A DNA stretch of 27,472 nucleotides. It comes from a virus. This document shows positions 5,830-12,230 of the stretch, piece after piece. The position numbers and the translations under genes are program-made. Numbering within the stretch: the first letter of the stretch is position 1; every line of letters begins with the position of its first letter. Under the pieces are notes generated by a model, which made no database searches, had not been told where the DNA came from, and was given only the letters and a program-made list of their open reading frames with translations. Where the stretch lies: the IMG/VR virus record IMGVR_UViG_3300034104_004615, positions 1 through 27,472 of that record. One strand, 5' to 3'.

Positions 5830-6136
5830 TTCAATCGAGCTATGGCAAGACGCCATATGGGGTTGGGCGACGGAACGCAACCTAATCGACGGATCTACAA
5901 TCGATGGGCAACTAGGCAAGCTTGCCGAAGAGATGCAAGAGCTGCGCGACGCGATCGCAAAGCACGACAGCAAGGAAACTCAAGACGCGATCGGCGATAT
6001 GGTCGTCGTGCTGACGGTCATTTGCGAAAAGCTTGATTTGTCTTTGCGGCATTGCATGTCAACGGCATTTGACGAAATCAAAGACCGCAAGGGCCGAATG
6101 ATCGATGGGCAGTTTGTCAAAGAGGTGGCAGAATGA
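5813..6136 (+). CDS. MazG-like nucleotide pyrophosphohydrolase
   Basis: This 107-residue protein contains KLAEEMQELRDAI (EExxE, about 39-43) and QDAIGDMVVVLTVICEKL (DxxxD, about 58-62), the two acidic metal-binding helices of the all-alpha NTP pyrophosphohydrolase fold, followed by HCMSTAFDEIKDRKGRM, the usual MazG tail. The family hydrolyses NTPs or dNTPs to monophosphate and pyrophosphate. Phage versions are thought to lower (p)ppGpp or unusual nucleotides during infection. The size fits a single-domain MazG. The start may be either of two consecutive ATGs (5813 or 5816), after GAGGTAA. Confidence 0.85.
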   Translation: MMRQFDSIELWQDAIWGWATERNLIDGSTIDGQLGKLAEEMQELRDAIAKHDSKETQDAIGDMVVVLTVICEKLDLSLRHCMSTAFDEIKDRKGRMIDGQFVKEVAE

Positions 6137-6399
6137 AATGGCTACAAGGCACATCGCACAACATTCGACACGGATTTACCGAAGACGAAAAGGACATCAA
6201 AACCGTGATCGAGCTTGTCGTCGTTTTTTCAGAAACAAAGTCAAGAATGCTTTCGAACAAGATTGTCAGAGTCGACGCGGTATCAGATTTTCGCGTTTGC
6301 ATGACCCCGCTAGAGGCAACGGCACTTGCGGCGTCTCTGGTAGAGTACGCAGAGCAAGCCGAACGGCAGGCCGAAAAGATCGAGGTGAAAAATGACTGA
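6133..6399 (+). CDS. hypothetical protein
   Basis: This 88-residue protein is coupled to the MazG-like gene by ATGA, with GAGGTGGCAG as ribosome-binding site. It reads MKWLQGTSHNIRHGFTEDEKDIKTVIELVVVFSETKSR..., then TPLEATALAASLVEYAEQAERQAEKIEV, a C-terminal helix. I recognise no family and see no membrane span. Coupling suggests co-expression with the nucleotide-pool enzyme. Confidence 0.6.
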   Translation: MKWLQGTSHNIRHGFTEDEKDIKTVIELVVVFSETKSRMLSNKIVRVDAVSDFRVCMTPLEATALAASLVEYAEQAERQAEKIEVKND

Positions 6400-6625
6400 C
6401 GAACAATTACAAAAGCTGATCGACCACAAAGTAGCGGAAGCGACGGCACCGCTTGAGCGGCGGTGGGAGACGCTTCGGAAGATTGTTGCGGACTGGAAGT
6501 CGCAGGCAGACAATCCCAACGGAAAAATTGCCTACGGTTGCGTTTTAGGCGCGATAGACGAACTTGAAAAAACAACAGAGCCGCGGCGGAAGTTGCCGAC
6601 AGACCCGAGGAGGGTGAAAAAATGA
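6392..6625 (+). CDS. hypothetical helical protein
   Basis: The 77-residue product MTDEQLQKLIDHKVAEATAPLERRWETLRKIV... is mostly helical, with a basic C-terminus (EPRRKLPTDPRRVKK). The start ATG overlaps the previous gene by 8 bp and follows GAGGTGAAAA. Nothing identifies a function. Confidence 0.6.
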   Translation: MTDEQLQKLIDHKVAEATAPLERRWETLRKIVADWKSQADNPNGKIAYGCVLGAIDELEKTTEPRRKLPTDPRRVKK

Positions 6626-6930
6626 AGCCGCGACGTTATCGAGTTGCAAGCCGACTAGACAGCAACAGCGTAATTTATTCCGACGAATACACGACCGCTG
6701 CACAAGCGGACCGCGAAGCCGATTACATCGCGGGACTAACGTGGACAGAGGTTTTTGACGAAGTGCACAAAGGCTGGATTGTTCTTAGTTACCAGTTGGC
6801 ACAATTTCAAGACAGCGGCCGAGACGTGCTAATCGACATCGACGGAACGGGCCGCTGGGAGTTGTTCAGCAGTTGCAGCAACCAGCACGACGCGAGAAAC
6901 ATGGCAAAGCACTACCAGGAAAACCGATAG
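6622..6930 (+). CDS. hypothetical protein
   Basis: This 102-residue protein starts at ATG 6622, with GAGGAGGGTGAAAAA as a strong ribosome-binding site. It resembles a small alpha/beta domain: KPRRYRVASRLDSNSVIYSDEYTTAAQADREADYIAG, then GWIVLSYQLAQFQDSGRDVLIDIDGTGRWELFSSCSN. Family not recognised. It is the last gene before the hairpin region at 6929-6987. Confidence 0.6.
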   Translation: MKPRRYRVASRLDSNSVIYSDEYTTAAQADREADYIAGLTWTEVFDEVHKGWIVLSYQLAQFQDSGRDVLIDIDGTGRWELFSSCSNQHDARNMAKHYQENR

Positions 6931-6987
6931 GCCGAATAGCGTCGCGGGTGCGAGTCCCGCACGGCCTTTGCCGCCAATGCAGCGGCG
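6929..6987 (+). terminator. tandem hairpins after gene 6622, one resembling a tRNA T-arm
   Basis: AGGCCG (6929-6934) pairs with CGGCCT (6962-6967). Inside it, GCGGG (6944-6948) and CCCGC (6956-6960) form a 5-bp stem around the 7-base loop TGCGAGT, the geometry of a tRNA T-arm. A second hairpin, GCCGC/GCGGC with loop CAATGCA, follows at 6971-6987. TTT after the first and GTTATTTC after the second are poor T-runs. The structures start at the stop codon, so a terminator or mRNA 3'-end stabiliser is most likely. No D-arm or anticodon arm exists, so it is not a functional tRNA. Confidence 0.4.
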
Positions 6988-7017
6988 TTATTTCAACACT
7001 TTACAGAAGGTTTACAG

Positions 7018-7629
7018 ATGCCCCTAGTTGTACCGAAAAACGAATCGTCGAATTACGAACGATGCCCGGAAGGCAATCACGTCGCGGTATGTTGTGCCGT
7101 GATCGACCTCGGAACGCAGGCTGAGAGCTACGAAGGAAAGCCGGAGGTTTTTCGCCGCAAGATTCGCATTGTTTGGGAGATTGCAGAAGAAAAGCAAAGC
7201 GACGGAAAGCCGTTCAAGATGGGAAAGACCTACAATCTTTCGACGAACGAAAAGGCGACTTTCCGCCGCGACCTCGAAAGCTGGCGAGGCCAGAAGTTTA
7301 CCGATGAAGAGCTTGGCACCTGGGAAGTGCGAAGGATCCTTTCGGTAGGCTGTATGCTGAATGTGATACATGCGGAATCGCCAAACGGAAAAACTTATGC
7401 CAACGTGCAGAACATCGCGAGGCTTCCGAAGGGCATGAAAGCACCAGCGACAAGCGAGCCGCACTTGTTTTTTAGCTTATCGCCAGATGAGTTTGATCCG
7501 CTGGTTTTTGAGTCGCTTCCGGACAGGATGAAGGAAGAGATCCGGCAGTCGCCAGAGTTTCGCGAACTAGCATCGGCCGTCGATGCTGACGGTAAGCCGG
7601 TCAACATGATTGCGGACACGCCATTCTGA
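7018..7629 (+). CDS. phage single-stranded DNA-binding-like protein (OB-fold candidate)
   Basis: The 203-residue product begins MPLVVPKNESSNYERCPEGNHVAVCCAVIDLGTQ and has alternating strands (VFRRKIRIVWEIAEEKQSDGKPFKMGKTYNLS... VGCMLNVIHAESPNGKTYANVQNIARLPKGM), the pattern of a conserved phage family of putative ssDNA-binding proteins. The C-terminus, after a linker, is MIADTPF, very like the acidic DDIPF-type tip that bacterial SSBs use to recruit partners. It would coat single strands during phage replication or recombination. The start ATG has AGAAGG upstream. The SSB reading rests on overall pattern and tail, so it is moderately sure. Confidence 0.65.
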   Translation: MPLVVPKNESSNYERCPEGNHVAVCCAVIDLGTQAESYEGKPEVFRRKIRIVWEIAEEKQSDGKPFKMGKTYNLSTNEKATFRRDLESWRGQKFTDEELGTWEVRRILSVGCMLNVIHAESPNGKTYANVQNIARLPKGMKAPATSEPHLFFSLSPDEFDPLVFESLPDRMKEEIRQSPEFRELASAVDADGKPVNMIADTPF

Positions 7630-7913
7630 TGCGACCTAAGCAACCAGCCGACAAGCCAGCGGCGGTGATCATCAAGCCGATGACGCCGCCGCCGGGCTTC
7701 CGGTTCTTCACCATAGGGCCGGAACAGATGGACGCGATACCGCTTTGCAATTGCGGATCGTACAAGACCACCGAGACGCTAACCGGTGAATGGCTCTGCC
7801 GCTGGTGCGAACCAGAGCGAGCGAGAGAACGCGGCGAACGAACGATCGGGCTACTAAAAGCACGGGCGAAGATTTTACAAAACAACGGACCAACAAAGAG
7901 GGAAATCAAATGA
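7629..7913 (+). CDS. small CxC...CxxC protein
   Basis: This 94-residue protein is coupled by TGATG to the SSB-like gene. It has a Pro-rich N-terminus (MRPKQPADKPAAVIIKPMTPPPGF) and a compact metal-binding module, CNCGSYKTTETLTGEWLCRWC, whose two Cys pairs are 17 residues apart, a zinc-ribbon pattern. A basic helix follows (EPERARERGERTIGLLKARAKIL). It may assist the SSB-like protein or helicase, but only position suggests that. Confidence 0.65.
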   Translation: MRPKQPADKPAAVIIKPMTPPPGFRFFTIGPEQMDAIPLCNCGSYKTTETLTGEWLCRWCEPERARERGERTIGLLKARAKILQNNGPTKREIK

Positions 7914-8311
7914 CACAGCGAAAATTGGACGATGGTCTAATCCGGAGATTGCGAGCAGCGAAAGACGCTTTGATAAATGTTAATTGGAAGCTGACCTCAG
8001 AGGGGCATGATTTTTGGGAAGATATATATAATCGCATTCAAAACAAAGCCAACCACGGCACAACCGACGGGAAGCCGTGGGTCGAGCCGGAACTAACCGA
8101 CGAAGACGCGCTGCGGCGGCCGTGGGTCAAGGTTAAAGACTACGAAGAAACAAGTTGGTCCTCTTTTGTTGTAAGGCTTGTTTACGTGAAGCCAGCAGGG
8201 AGCAAGTATAGGTTTTCGGCTGAAGATCCAAACGACGATCACGAAGTGCGGAAATGGAACTTCTGCCGCCTTGCCACCCCAGAAGAGATCGAGGCCGCCA
8301 ATGTCCGATGA
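7910..8311 (+). CDS. hypothetical protein
   Basis: This 133-residue protein starts at ATG 7910 (ATGA overlap) behind AGAGGGA. The N-terminal helix is MTQRKLDDGLIRRLRAAKDALINVNWKL. The C-terminal half, RRPWVKVKDYEETSWSSFVVRLVYVKPAGSKYRFSAEDPNDD, followed by NFCRLATPEEIEAANVR, looks like a small beta barrel with a conserved RLATPEEI end often seen in phage hypothetical proteins. Function unknown. Confidence 0.65.
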   Translation: MTQRKLDDGLIRRLRAAKDALINVNWKLTSEGHDFWEDIYNRIQNKANHGTTDGKPWVEPELTDEDALRRPWVKVKDYEETSWSSFVVRLVYVKPAGSKYRFSAEDPNDDHEVRKWNFCRLATPEEIEAANVR

Positions 8312-8483
8312 CGACATCACCGAGCACTTCGCCGAGCGTGCGGCCATTGCCGAGCACGACGGCGGCTTGTCGCGGCGGGTCGCGGAGTATCAAGCGGCAC
8401 GGGCGACGCGGGAAGAGTTCGGCCGCTTGACGGACGAGATCGACAGGCAGATGAGGGAGACGAGAGGCATTGTCAACGGTTGA
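8301..8483 (+). CDS. small acidic helical protein
   Basis: ATG 8301 overlaps the previous gene by 11 bp. The 60-residue product MSDDDITEHFAERAAIAEHD... is acidic, charged and helical (VAEYQAARATREEFGRLTDEIDRQMRETRG). I recognise no family. The promoter-like element of leader 1 begins inside its last codons. Confidence 0.6.
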   Translation: MSDDDITEHFAERAAIAEHDGGLSRRVAEYQAARATREEFGRLTDEIDRQMRETRGIVNG

Positions 8484-8497
8484 CAGTGCGGTAACAT
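8470..8497 (+). promoter_or_regulatory. promoter-like element of leader 1
   Basis: TTGTCA (8470-8475) and TAACAT (8492-8497) are spaced by 16 bp, an acceptable sigma70 pair. The segment aligns base by base with 11008-11036 (TTGnnA, AC, GGTTGACAG, five variable bases, TA). It also contains the perfect inverted repeat GTCAAC-G-GTTGAC (8472-8484), a possible operator. It would drive the helicase-methyltransferase pair. Confidence 0.5.
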
Positions 8498-8506
8498 TTT
8501 AGAAGC

Positions 8507-8594
8507 CGTAGCGGGCTACCAACAACACAACCACCGGCGGTGCCTTCGTGCCTATCTAGGCTGGCCCGCTACGCCGCGCCGCCGGTGGCTTTTT
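8507..8594 (+). promoter_or_regulatory. leader 1: interleaved A-B-A'-B' inverted repeats plus T-run
   Basis: Four perfect 10-base arms occur in interleaved order. CGTAGCGGGC (8507-8516) pairs with GCCCGCTACG (8564-8573), and CCACCGGCGG (8531-8540) pairs with CCGCCGGTGG (8579-8588), followed by T5 (8590-8594). A small GCCT-ATCT-AGGC hairpin lies between. The two long stems are mutually exclusive unless they form an H-type pseudoknot. The second stem plus T-run resembles an intrinsic terminator, so this may be an attenuator controlling the helicase gene that starts 9 bases later. Confidence 0.7.
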
Positions 8595-8603
8595 GGTGTT
8601 TTC

Positions 8604-10001
8604 ATGGATTACGAACAGTTCATCCGATCGAAGGTGCGATCGGCAAGGCCGTTAGGCTTTGAGGTTGCGGTTAGCGAGCTTCCGAAAGCTCTCAAGGGCT
8701 GGCAAGCCAAATGCGTACAGTGGTCGCTACAGCGTGGCCGAGCGGCTTTGTTTGAGGATACCGGCCTAGGTAAGACGATACAGCAACTAGCCTGGGCGGA
8801 CGCGGTTTGCAAACGATCGCGGCGGCCGGTTGTCATTCATACGCCAGTTGGCATTCGGGCCCAAACAAAACGAGAGGCCGAAAAATTTGGCATCGAGACG
8901 CCAATTGCTGTGGTCGATGAGCGGGCCGAAATTGTCGACGGGATTAACCTGGTCAATTACGAAAAGCTTCACAAGTTTGACGCTTCGATTTGGTCAGGTG
9001 TAGTGCTTGACGAATCGCAGATACTTAAAAATTTCACCGGGAAGATCAAGCAAGAGTTGATCGACTCATATCGCGAAACGCCCTACCGATTGGCATGTAC
9101 CGCAACACCGGCACCCAACGACCACAAAGAACTGGGTAACCACGCCGATTTCTTGGGAGTCATGCCATCAAACGAAATGCTGTCGCGTTGGTTTATCAAC
9201 GACACCATGAAGGCAGGTGGCTACCGGCTAAAGAAGCACGCTCAAAAGGACTTTTGGCGATGGGTAACCTCGTGGGCCGTTTGTTTGTCGCGTCCGTCTG
9301 ATCTTGGCGGAAGTGACGACGGCTATATATTGCCACCGCTGACCGTTGAGCGGCACATTGTGAGCGTTGCCTATGATGGCGTTGCCGATGGCTTTCTATT
9401 TGACGTCGAAGGGATTTCGGCGACAAACATCCACGAAGAAAAGCGGCGGACAAACACCGAACGAGCTAAGCGAGTTGCGGAGATTGTCCGTGAGTCAGAG
9501 AGGCCGGCGATTGTTTGGTGCTACACCGATTACGAATCTTCGGAGTTGATGAAGCATGTCGACGGGGCTGTTGAGGTTCGCGGATCGATGCCGGAGAAGA
9601 AAAAGCAGGATCTACTTTTGGGCTTTGCTGAAGGGCAGTTTCCGGTGCTTGTGACTAAGCCGTCGATTGCTGGCGTCGGGCTAAACTTTCAGGTTTGCAA
9701 TACGCAAGTATTCGCGTCGCTTTCGTTTTCGTTTGAAGAGTATTATCAGGCCGTTCGAAGGTCTTGGAGATTTGGTCAAACGCGGCCCGTGAAGGTTCAC
9801 ATCATCGGCAGCGATGCAGACGCGAACATCGAAAAGAGCATCGCTCGAAAGGGTGCCGATCACGGTTTGATGCAAGCCTCGATGGCGGAAGTTGTGAGGC
9901 AGTTTGGCTTGGGAAATCAAGCCGAGTTGATGCGGGTCGGTTTATCGGCGTCGGCGGTTCCGACGATTCCTAGTTTCTTAAAATCAAAGGCAGGTGTATG
10001 A
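8604..10001 (+). CDS. SNF2-type superfamily 2 helicase
   Basis: The 465-residue protein carries SF2 helicase motifs: Q-tip region LKGWQAKCVQWSL, Walker A EDTGLGKT (51-58), motif II LDESQ (135-139, DESQ replacing DEAH), and motif III CTATPAPND (165-173). In the C-terminal RecA-like lobe, AIVWCYTDYESSELM, LVTKPSIAGVGLNFQVCNTQVF and YQAVRRSWRFGQTRPVKVHII form motifs IV-VI with the arginine finger, typical of compact phage SNF2 proteins. It should be an ATP-driven DNA translocase in replication, repair or packaging preparation. It overlaps the methyltransferase gene by 8 bp; this pairing recurs in phages and suggests joint action on DNA. Confidence 0.9.
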   Translation: MDYEQFIRSKVRSARPLGFEVAVSELPKALKGWQAKCVQWSLQRGRAALFEDTGLGKTIQQLAWADAVCKRSRRPVVIHTPVGIRAQTKREAEKFGIETPIAVVDERAEIVDGINLVNYEKLHKFDASIWSGVVLDESQILKNFTGKIKQELIDSYRETPYRLACTATPAPNDHKELGNHADFLGVMPSNEMLSRWFINDTMKAGGYRLKKHAQKDFWRWVTSWAVCLSRPSDLGGSDDGYILPPLTVERHIVSVAYDGVADGFLFDVEGISATNIHEEKRRTNTERAKRVAEIVRESERPAIVWCYTDYESSELMKHVDGAVEVRGSMPEKKKQDLLLGFAEGQFPVLVTKPSIAGVGLNFQVCNTQVFASLSFSFEEYYQAVRRSWRFGQTRPVKVHIIGSDADANIEKSIARKGADHGLMQASMAEVVRQFGLGNQAELMRVGLSASAVPTIPSFLKSKAGV

Positions 10002-11007
10002 AATGGGTTGCATGAACGAGCAGCACGGAACGGACTGGACATTTTACAACGGCGATTGCGTCGAGCTTATGCGGGACTTGCCGGATAGCTCGATCGACTT
10101 TTGCATTCACTCGCCGCCGTTTTCTTCGCTGTACATCTACAGCGATTCGGAAAACGACATGGGCAACGCTGCGAACGATGAAGAGTTCTTTCGCCACTAC
10201 GCTTTTGCGATCAAAGAGCTTTATCGATTGACGGTTCCGGGCCGCCTTTGCGCGGTCCATTGCAAGGACTTGCCGCGATATGCGAACGTCTACGGCACGA
10301 CGGGACTTATTGACTTTCCTGGGGCTTGCATTCAGGAATTTGAGGCCGCTGGATGGGTCTTTCATTCGCGGGTAACGATATGGAAATGCCCCGTCACAGA
10401 GCGGGAGCGGACCAACAATAACGGACTACTCCACAAGACCGTCAGGCGTGATACGTCACAAGTGCGGCAAGGAATGGCGGATTATCTGATCGTCTTTCGC
10501 AAGCCGCCCAGCGAAGGAAGCGGCTTGATGAGCGACAAGCCTATCGTGAGGACAAAAGGATTTTTGCGGTACATCGGCGAAGCGGGAAGCTCAAACGATA
10601 GCCACCCATCGCCGTTTTCACGGAAGAAAAACGCGGCAGATCCGTCGATCGATATTTGGCGGCGATACGCTGAACCGGTTTGGTGGGACGTCAACCAAAC
10701 CGACGTGCTAAACTTCAAACTAGCGACAACGGAAAACGATGAGAAGCATATCTGCCCGCTACAGCTTGGGTTGATCGAAAGAGCGGTTGACTTATGGACG
10801 CTTCCAGGCGACGTCGTGTTTTCGCCATTCGGTGGCGTCGGTAGCGAGGGCGTAGGGTCGCTTAGGTGCGGCCGAAAGTTTGTGGGCGTTGAATTGAAAG
10901 AATCCTACTGGCAACACGGATGCAATTTCCTGCGATCGCAAGAGGAAAAGAAAAACGTCCCGATGCTGCCGTTCGATGACGCGATCGAAGCCGACGACGT
11001 TTTTTAG
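9994..11007 (+). CDS. DNA methyltransferase (N6-adenine or N4-cytosine, beta-type motif order)
   Basis: This 337-residue protein has NGDCVELMRDLPDSSIDFCIHSPPF, with catalytic motif IV SPPF at 40-43, and later the S-adenosylmethionine-binding loop FSPFGGVGSEG (276-286) followed by RKFVGVELKESYW. Motif IV before motif I is the beta-class order. SPPF/SPPY catalytic loops occur in N4-cytosine and some N6-adenine enzymes. No restriction endonuclease is adjacent, so it is an orphan enzyme, probably protecting phage DNA from host restriction. The start could be ATG 9994, 10003 or 10012; AAGGCAGG upstream fits 9994 or 10003. The target sequence cannot be read from the protein. Confidence 0.88.
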   Translation: MYEMGCMNEQHGTDWTFYNGDCVELMRDLPDSSIDFCIHSPPFSSLYIYSDSENDMGNAANDEEFFRHYAFAIKELYRLTVPGRLCAVHCKDLPRYANVYGTTGLIDFPGACIQEFEAAGWVFHSRVTIWKCPVTERERTNNNGLLHKTVRRDTSQVRQGMADYLIVFRKPPSEGSGLMSDKPIVRTKGFLRYIGEAGSSNDSHPSPFSRKKNAADPSIDIWRRYAEPVWWDVNQTDVLNFKLATTENDEKHICPLQLGLIERAVDLWTLPGDVVFSPFGGVGSEGVGSLRCGRKFVGVELKESYWQHGCNFLRSQEEKKNVPMLPFDDAIEADDVF

Positions 11008-11036
11008 TTGCGAACAGGTTGACAGATTGTTATAGT
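11008..11036 (+). promoter_or_regulatory. promoter of leader 2
   Basis: TTGCGA (11008-11013) and TATAGT (11031-11036) are separated by 17 bp, a good sigma70 -10 with a moderate -35. GGTTGACAG lies in the spacer at the same place as in the element at 8470-8497. It would transcribe leader 2 and the replication genes. Confidence 0.6.
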
Positions 11037-11047
11037 GTACGAAATAG

Positions 11048-11135
11048 GCTTGACCGGCCTACAAACCAAGCCGCTGCCCGGATTCATTCGCGTTCTGCGA
11101 TTGCCGGTCAAGCATCCGGGCAGCGGTGTTTTTTT
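11048..11135 (+). promoter_or_regulatory. leader 2: interleaved A-B-A'-B' inverted repeats plus T-run
   Basis: GCTTGACCGGC (11048-11058) pairs perfectly over 11 bp with GCCGGTCAAGC (11103-11113). CCGCTGCCCGGAT (11071-11083) pairs over 13 bp with ATCCGGGCAGCGG (11114-11126), then TG and T7 (11129-11135). The arms are interleaved as in leader 1 but with unrelated arm sequences, so topology, not sequence, is conserved. The second stem with T7 is a plausible terminator with a long loop; the first stem competes with it or pseudoknots through it. The initiator gene starts 10 bases after the T-run. Confidence 0.75.
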
Positions 11136-11144
11136 GGTAAAGCA

Positions 11145-12230
11145 ATGACCGATCCTCCTAAGATCGACTACCCAAAGCGGGATAAGTTTTTCGCCCACAA
11201 AGCCTTCCGCAAGATGCACAAATCGAGTGCGGCGGCGGACATGGGGCGGGATGCTTTTTGCTTGGTCGCCGTCGTGCTACACACCGAAGACGCGGCACGC
11301 TACCGAGGGCCGGTTCGGTTCTTTAACTCGCAACTGATGGAGACGCTTGGCTTCGCCAAATGGGAGACGTTTGACAAAGCTAGGAAGCGAGCTATCGACT
11401 CTGGTTGGCTTCAGTATCGAGGATGCGGCAAGCGAACCGCTGGCCTCTACTGGGTCACGGTTCCTGCTGACCTAGACGACATGGACGACTTGCCGATTGA
11501 AGAATCGATCGACTCACTATCCCCTAAGGCTGGATATAAAGAGGGGTATAAAGTGGGATATAAAGAGGGGTACGATCGTGGGATAATCGAGGGGATAAAT
11601 GGGGGTACGATCGGGGGACAATCGGGGGTACGACCGGGGGATAAACAGGGATACGATCAGGGGATAAACGGGGGTACGATCGGGGGACAAACAGGGGGAA
11701 CCATCTACCCTAGTCCTGTTCCTGATCCTATCCCTAGCCCTAACCCTAGCCCTGATCCTGATCCTAAAAATACATACGCGGCAGAGCCGCTAGCCTCTGT
11801 CTCTCAAAAGCGAACACGGCGTCCATCGGTTGCAATTGATCGACCCGAAGACATTTCCGAACACCACTGGCGAGACTGGACGGCGTGCCGACGCAAGCCG
11901 GTTACGGAATCCGTCCTGGTGCGAATCCGACGCGAAGCGGCCAAGGCTGGCATGTCTGCCGATGAGGCGATCCGGACTGCGGCGGAACGGCAATGGGAGG
12001 GCTTCCAAGCCGATTGGCTGAACAGCGACCGAACAGCGGCGGAGCGTAAGCCGTCGCAGCCGAAAACGTTTGCACAGATCCGGGAGGAAAATACCAAAGA
12101 TGTATTCAGACGATTCGAAGAATCTGGACAGCTCAAAGCTATTTTCGACGCTGTTAATGGGGCTTCTACAGTCCCACCAAGTGGAGGCGAGCGAGGCGAT
12201 GCTACAGGTTTACTTCTTGGCCCTGGCTGA
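11145..12230 (+). CDS. phage replication initiator (lambda O-like organisation)
   Basis: The 361-residue protein starts at ATG 11145 (the in-frame start at 11019 would run through the leader). The N-terminal winged-helix-like domain (FFAHKAFRKM... GPVRFFNSQLMETLGFAKWETFDKARKRAIDSGWLQYRG) resembles phage initiators. The middle is low-complexity: Gly-rich repeats (about 127-183) and a Pro-rich linker (YPSPVPDPIPSPNPSPDPDP). The C-terminus (HHWRDWTACRRKPVTESVLVRI... MSADEAIRTAAERQWEGFQADW) matches the helical tail common at the end of phage replication proteins. The Gly-rich part is encoded by iteron-like DNA, the lambda arrangement in which the origin lies inside the initiator gene. It overlaps the next gene by about 130 bp. 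Confidence 0.75.
   Translation: MTDPPKIDYPKRDKFFAHKAFRKMHKSSAAADMGRDAFCLVAVVLHTEDAARYRGPVRFFNSQLMETLGFAKWETFDKARKRAIDSGWLQYRGCGKRTAGLYWVTVPADLDDMDDLPIEESIDSLSPKAGYKEGYKVGYKEGYDRGIIEGINGGTIGGQSGVRPGDKQGYDQGINGGTIGGQTGGTIYPSPVPDPIPSPNPSPDPDPKNTYAAEPLASVSQKRTRRPSVAIDRPEDISEHHWRDWTACRRKPVTESVLVRIRREAAKAGMSADEAIRTAAERQWEGFQADWLNSDRTAAERKPSQPKTFAQIREENTKDVFRRFEESGQLKAIFDAVNGASTVPPSGGERGDATGLLLGPG
11532..11700 (+). repeat. iteron-like G-rich repeats, probable replication origin
   Basis: Five imperfect units of about 22-24 bp with the core GGGGTACGATC plus GGGGATAAAC lie between 11566 and 11700. They include a 31-bp repeat with one mismatch at 11591-11621 and 11660-11690. Before them, GGATATAAAGAGGGGTATAA and a similar unit form an A+T-richer run (11532-11568). 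The + strand carries many G4-G5 runs, and the following stretch (11707-11766) is C-rich with CCCTA repeats. Iterons plus an easily melted segment inside an initiator gene match the lambda ori plan. Confidence 0.6.

Noticed and set aside
6910-6975. A tRNA gene suggested by the GCGGG-TGCGAGT-CCCGC arm
   Set aside because: No 7-bp acceptor, D-arm or anticodon arm can be built from the flanking sequence, which is the coding end of gene 6622. Only a T-arm-like hairpin remains.
11019-11144. Upstream extension of the replication initiator from 11019
   Set aside because: These codons run through the interleaved repeats and T-run of leader 2, while ATG 11145 begins a normal initiator N-terminus.
11707-11766. 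Telomere-like CCCTAA repeat suggesting hairpin telomeres of a linear prophage
   Set aside because: The units are irregular and in frame with a Pro-rich linker of the initiator. No protelomerase or long palindrome is present.
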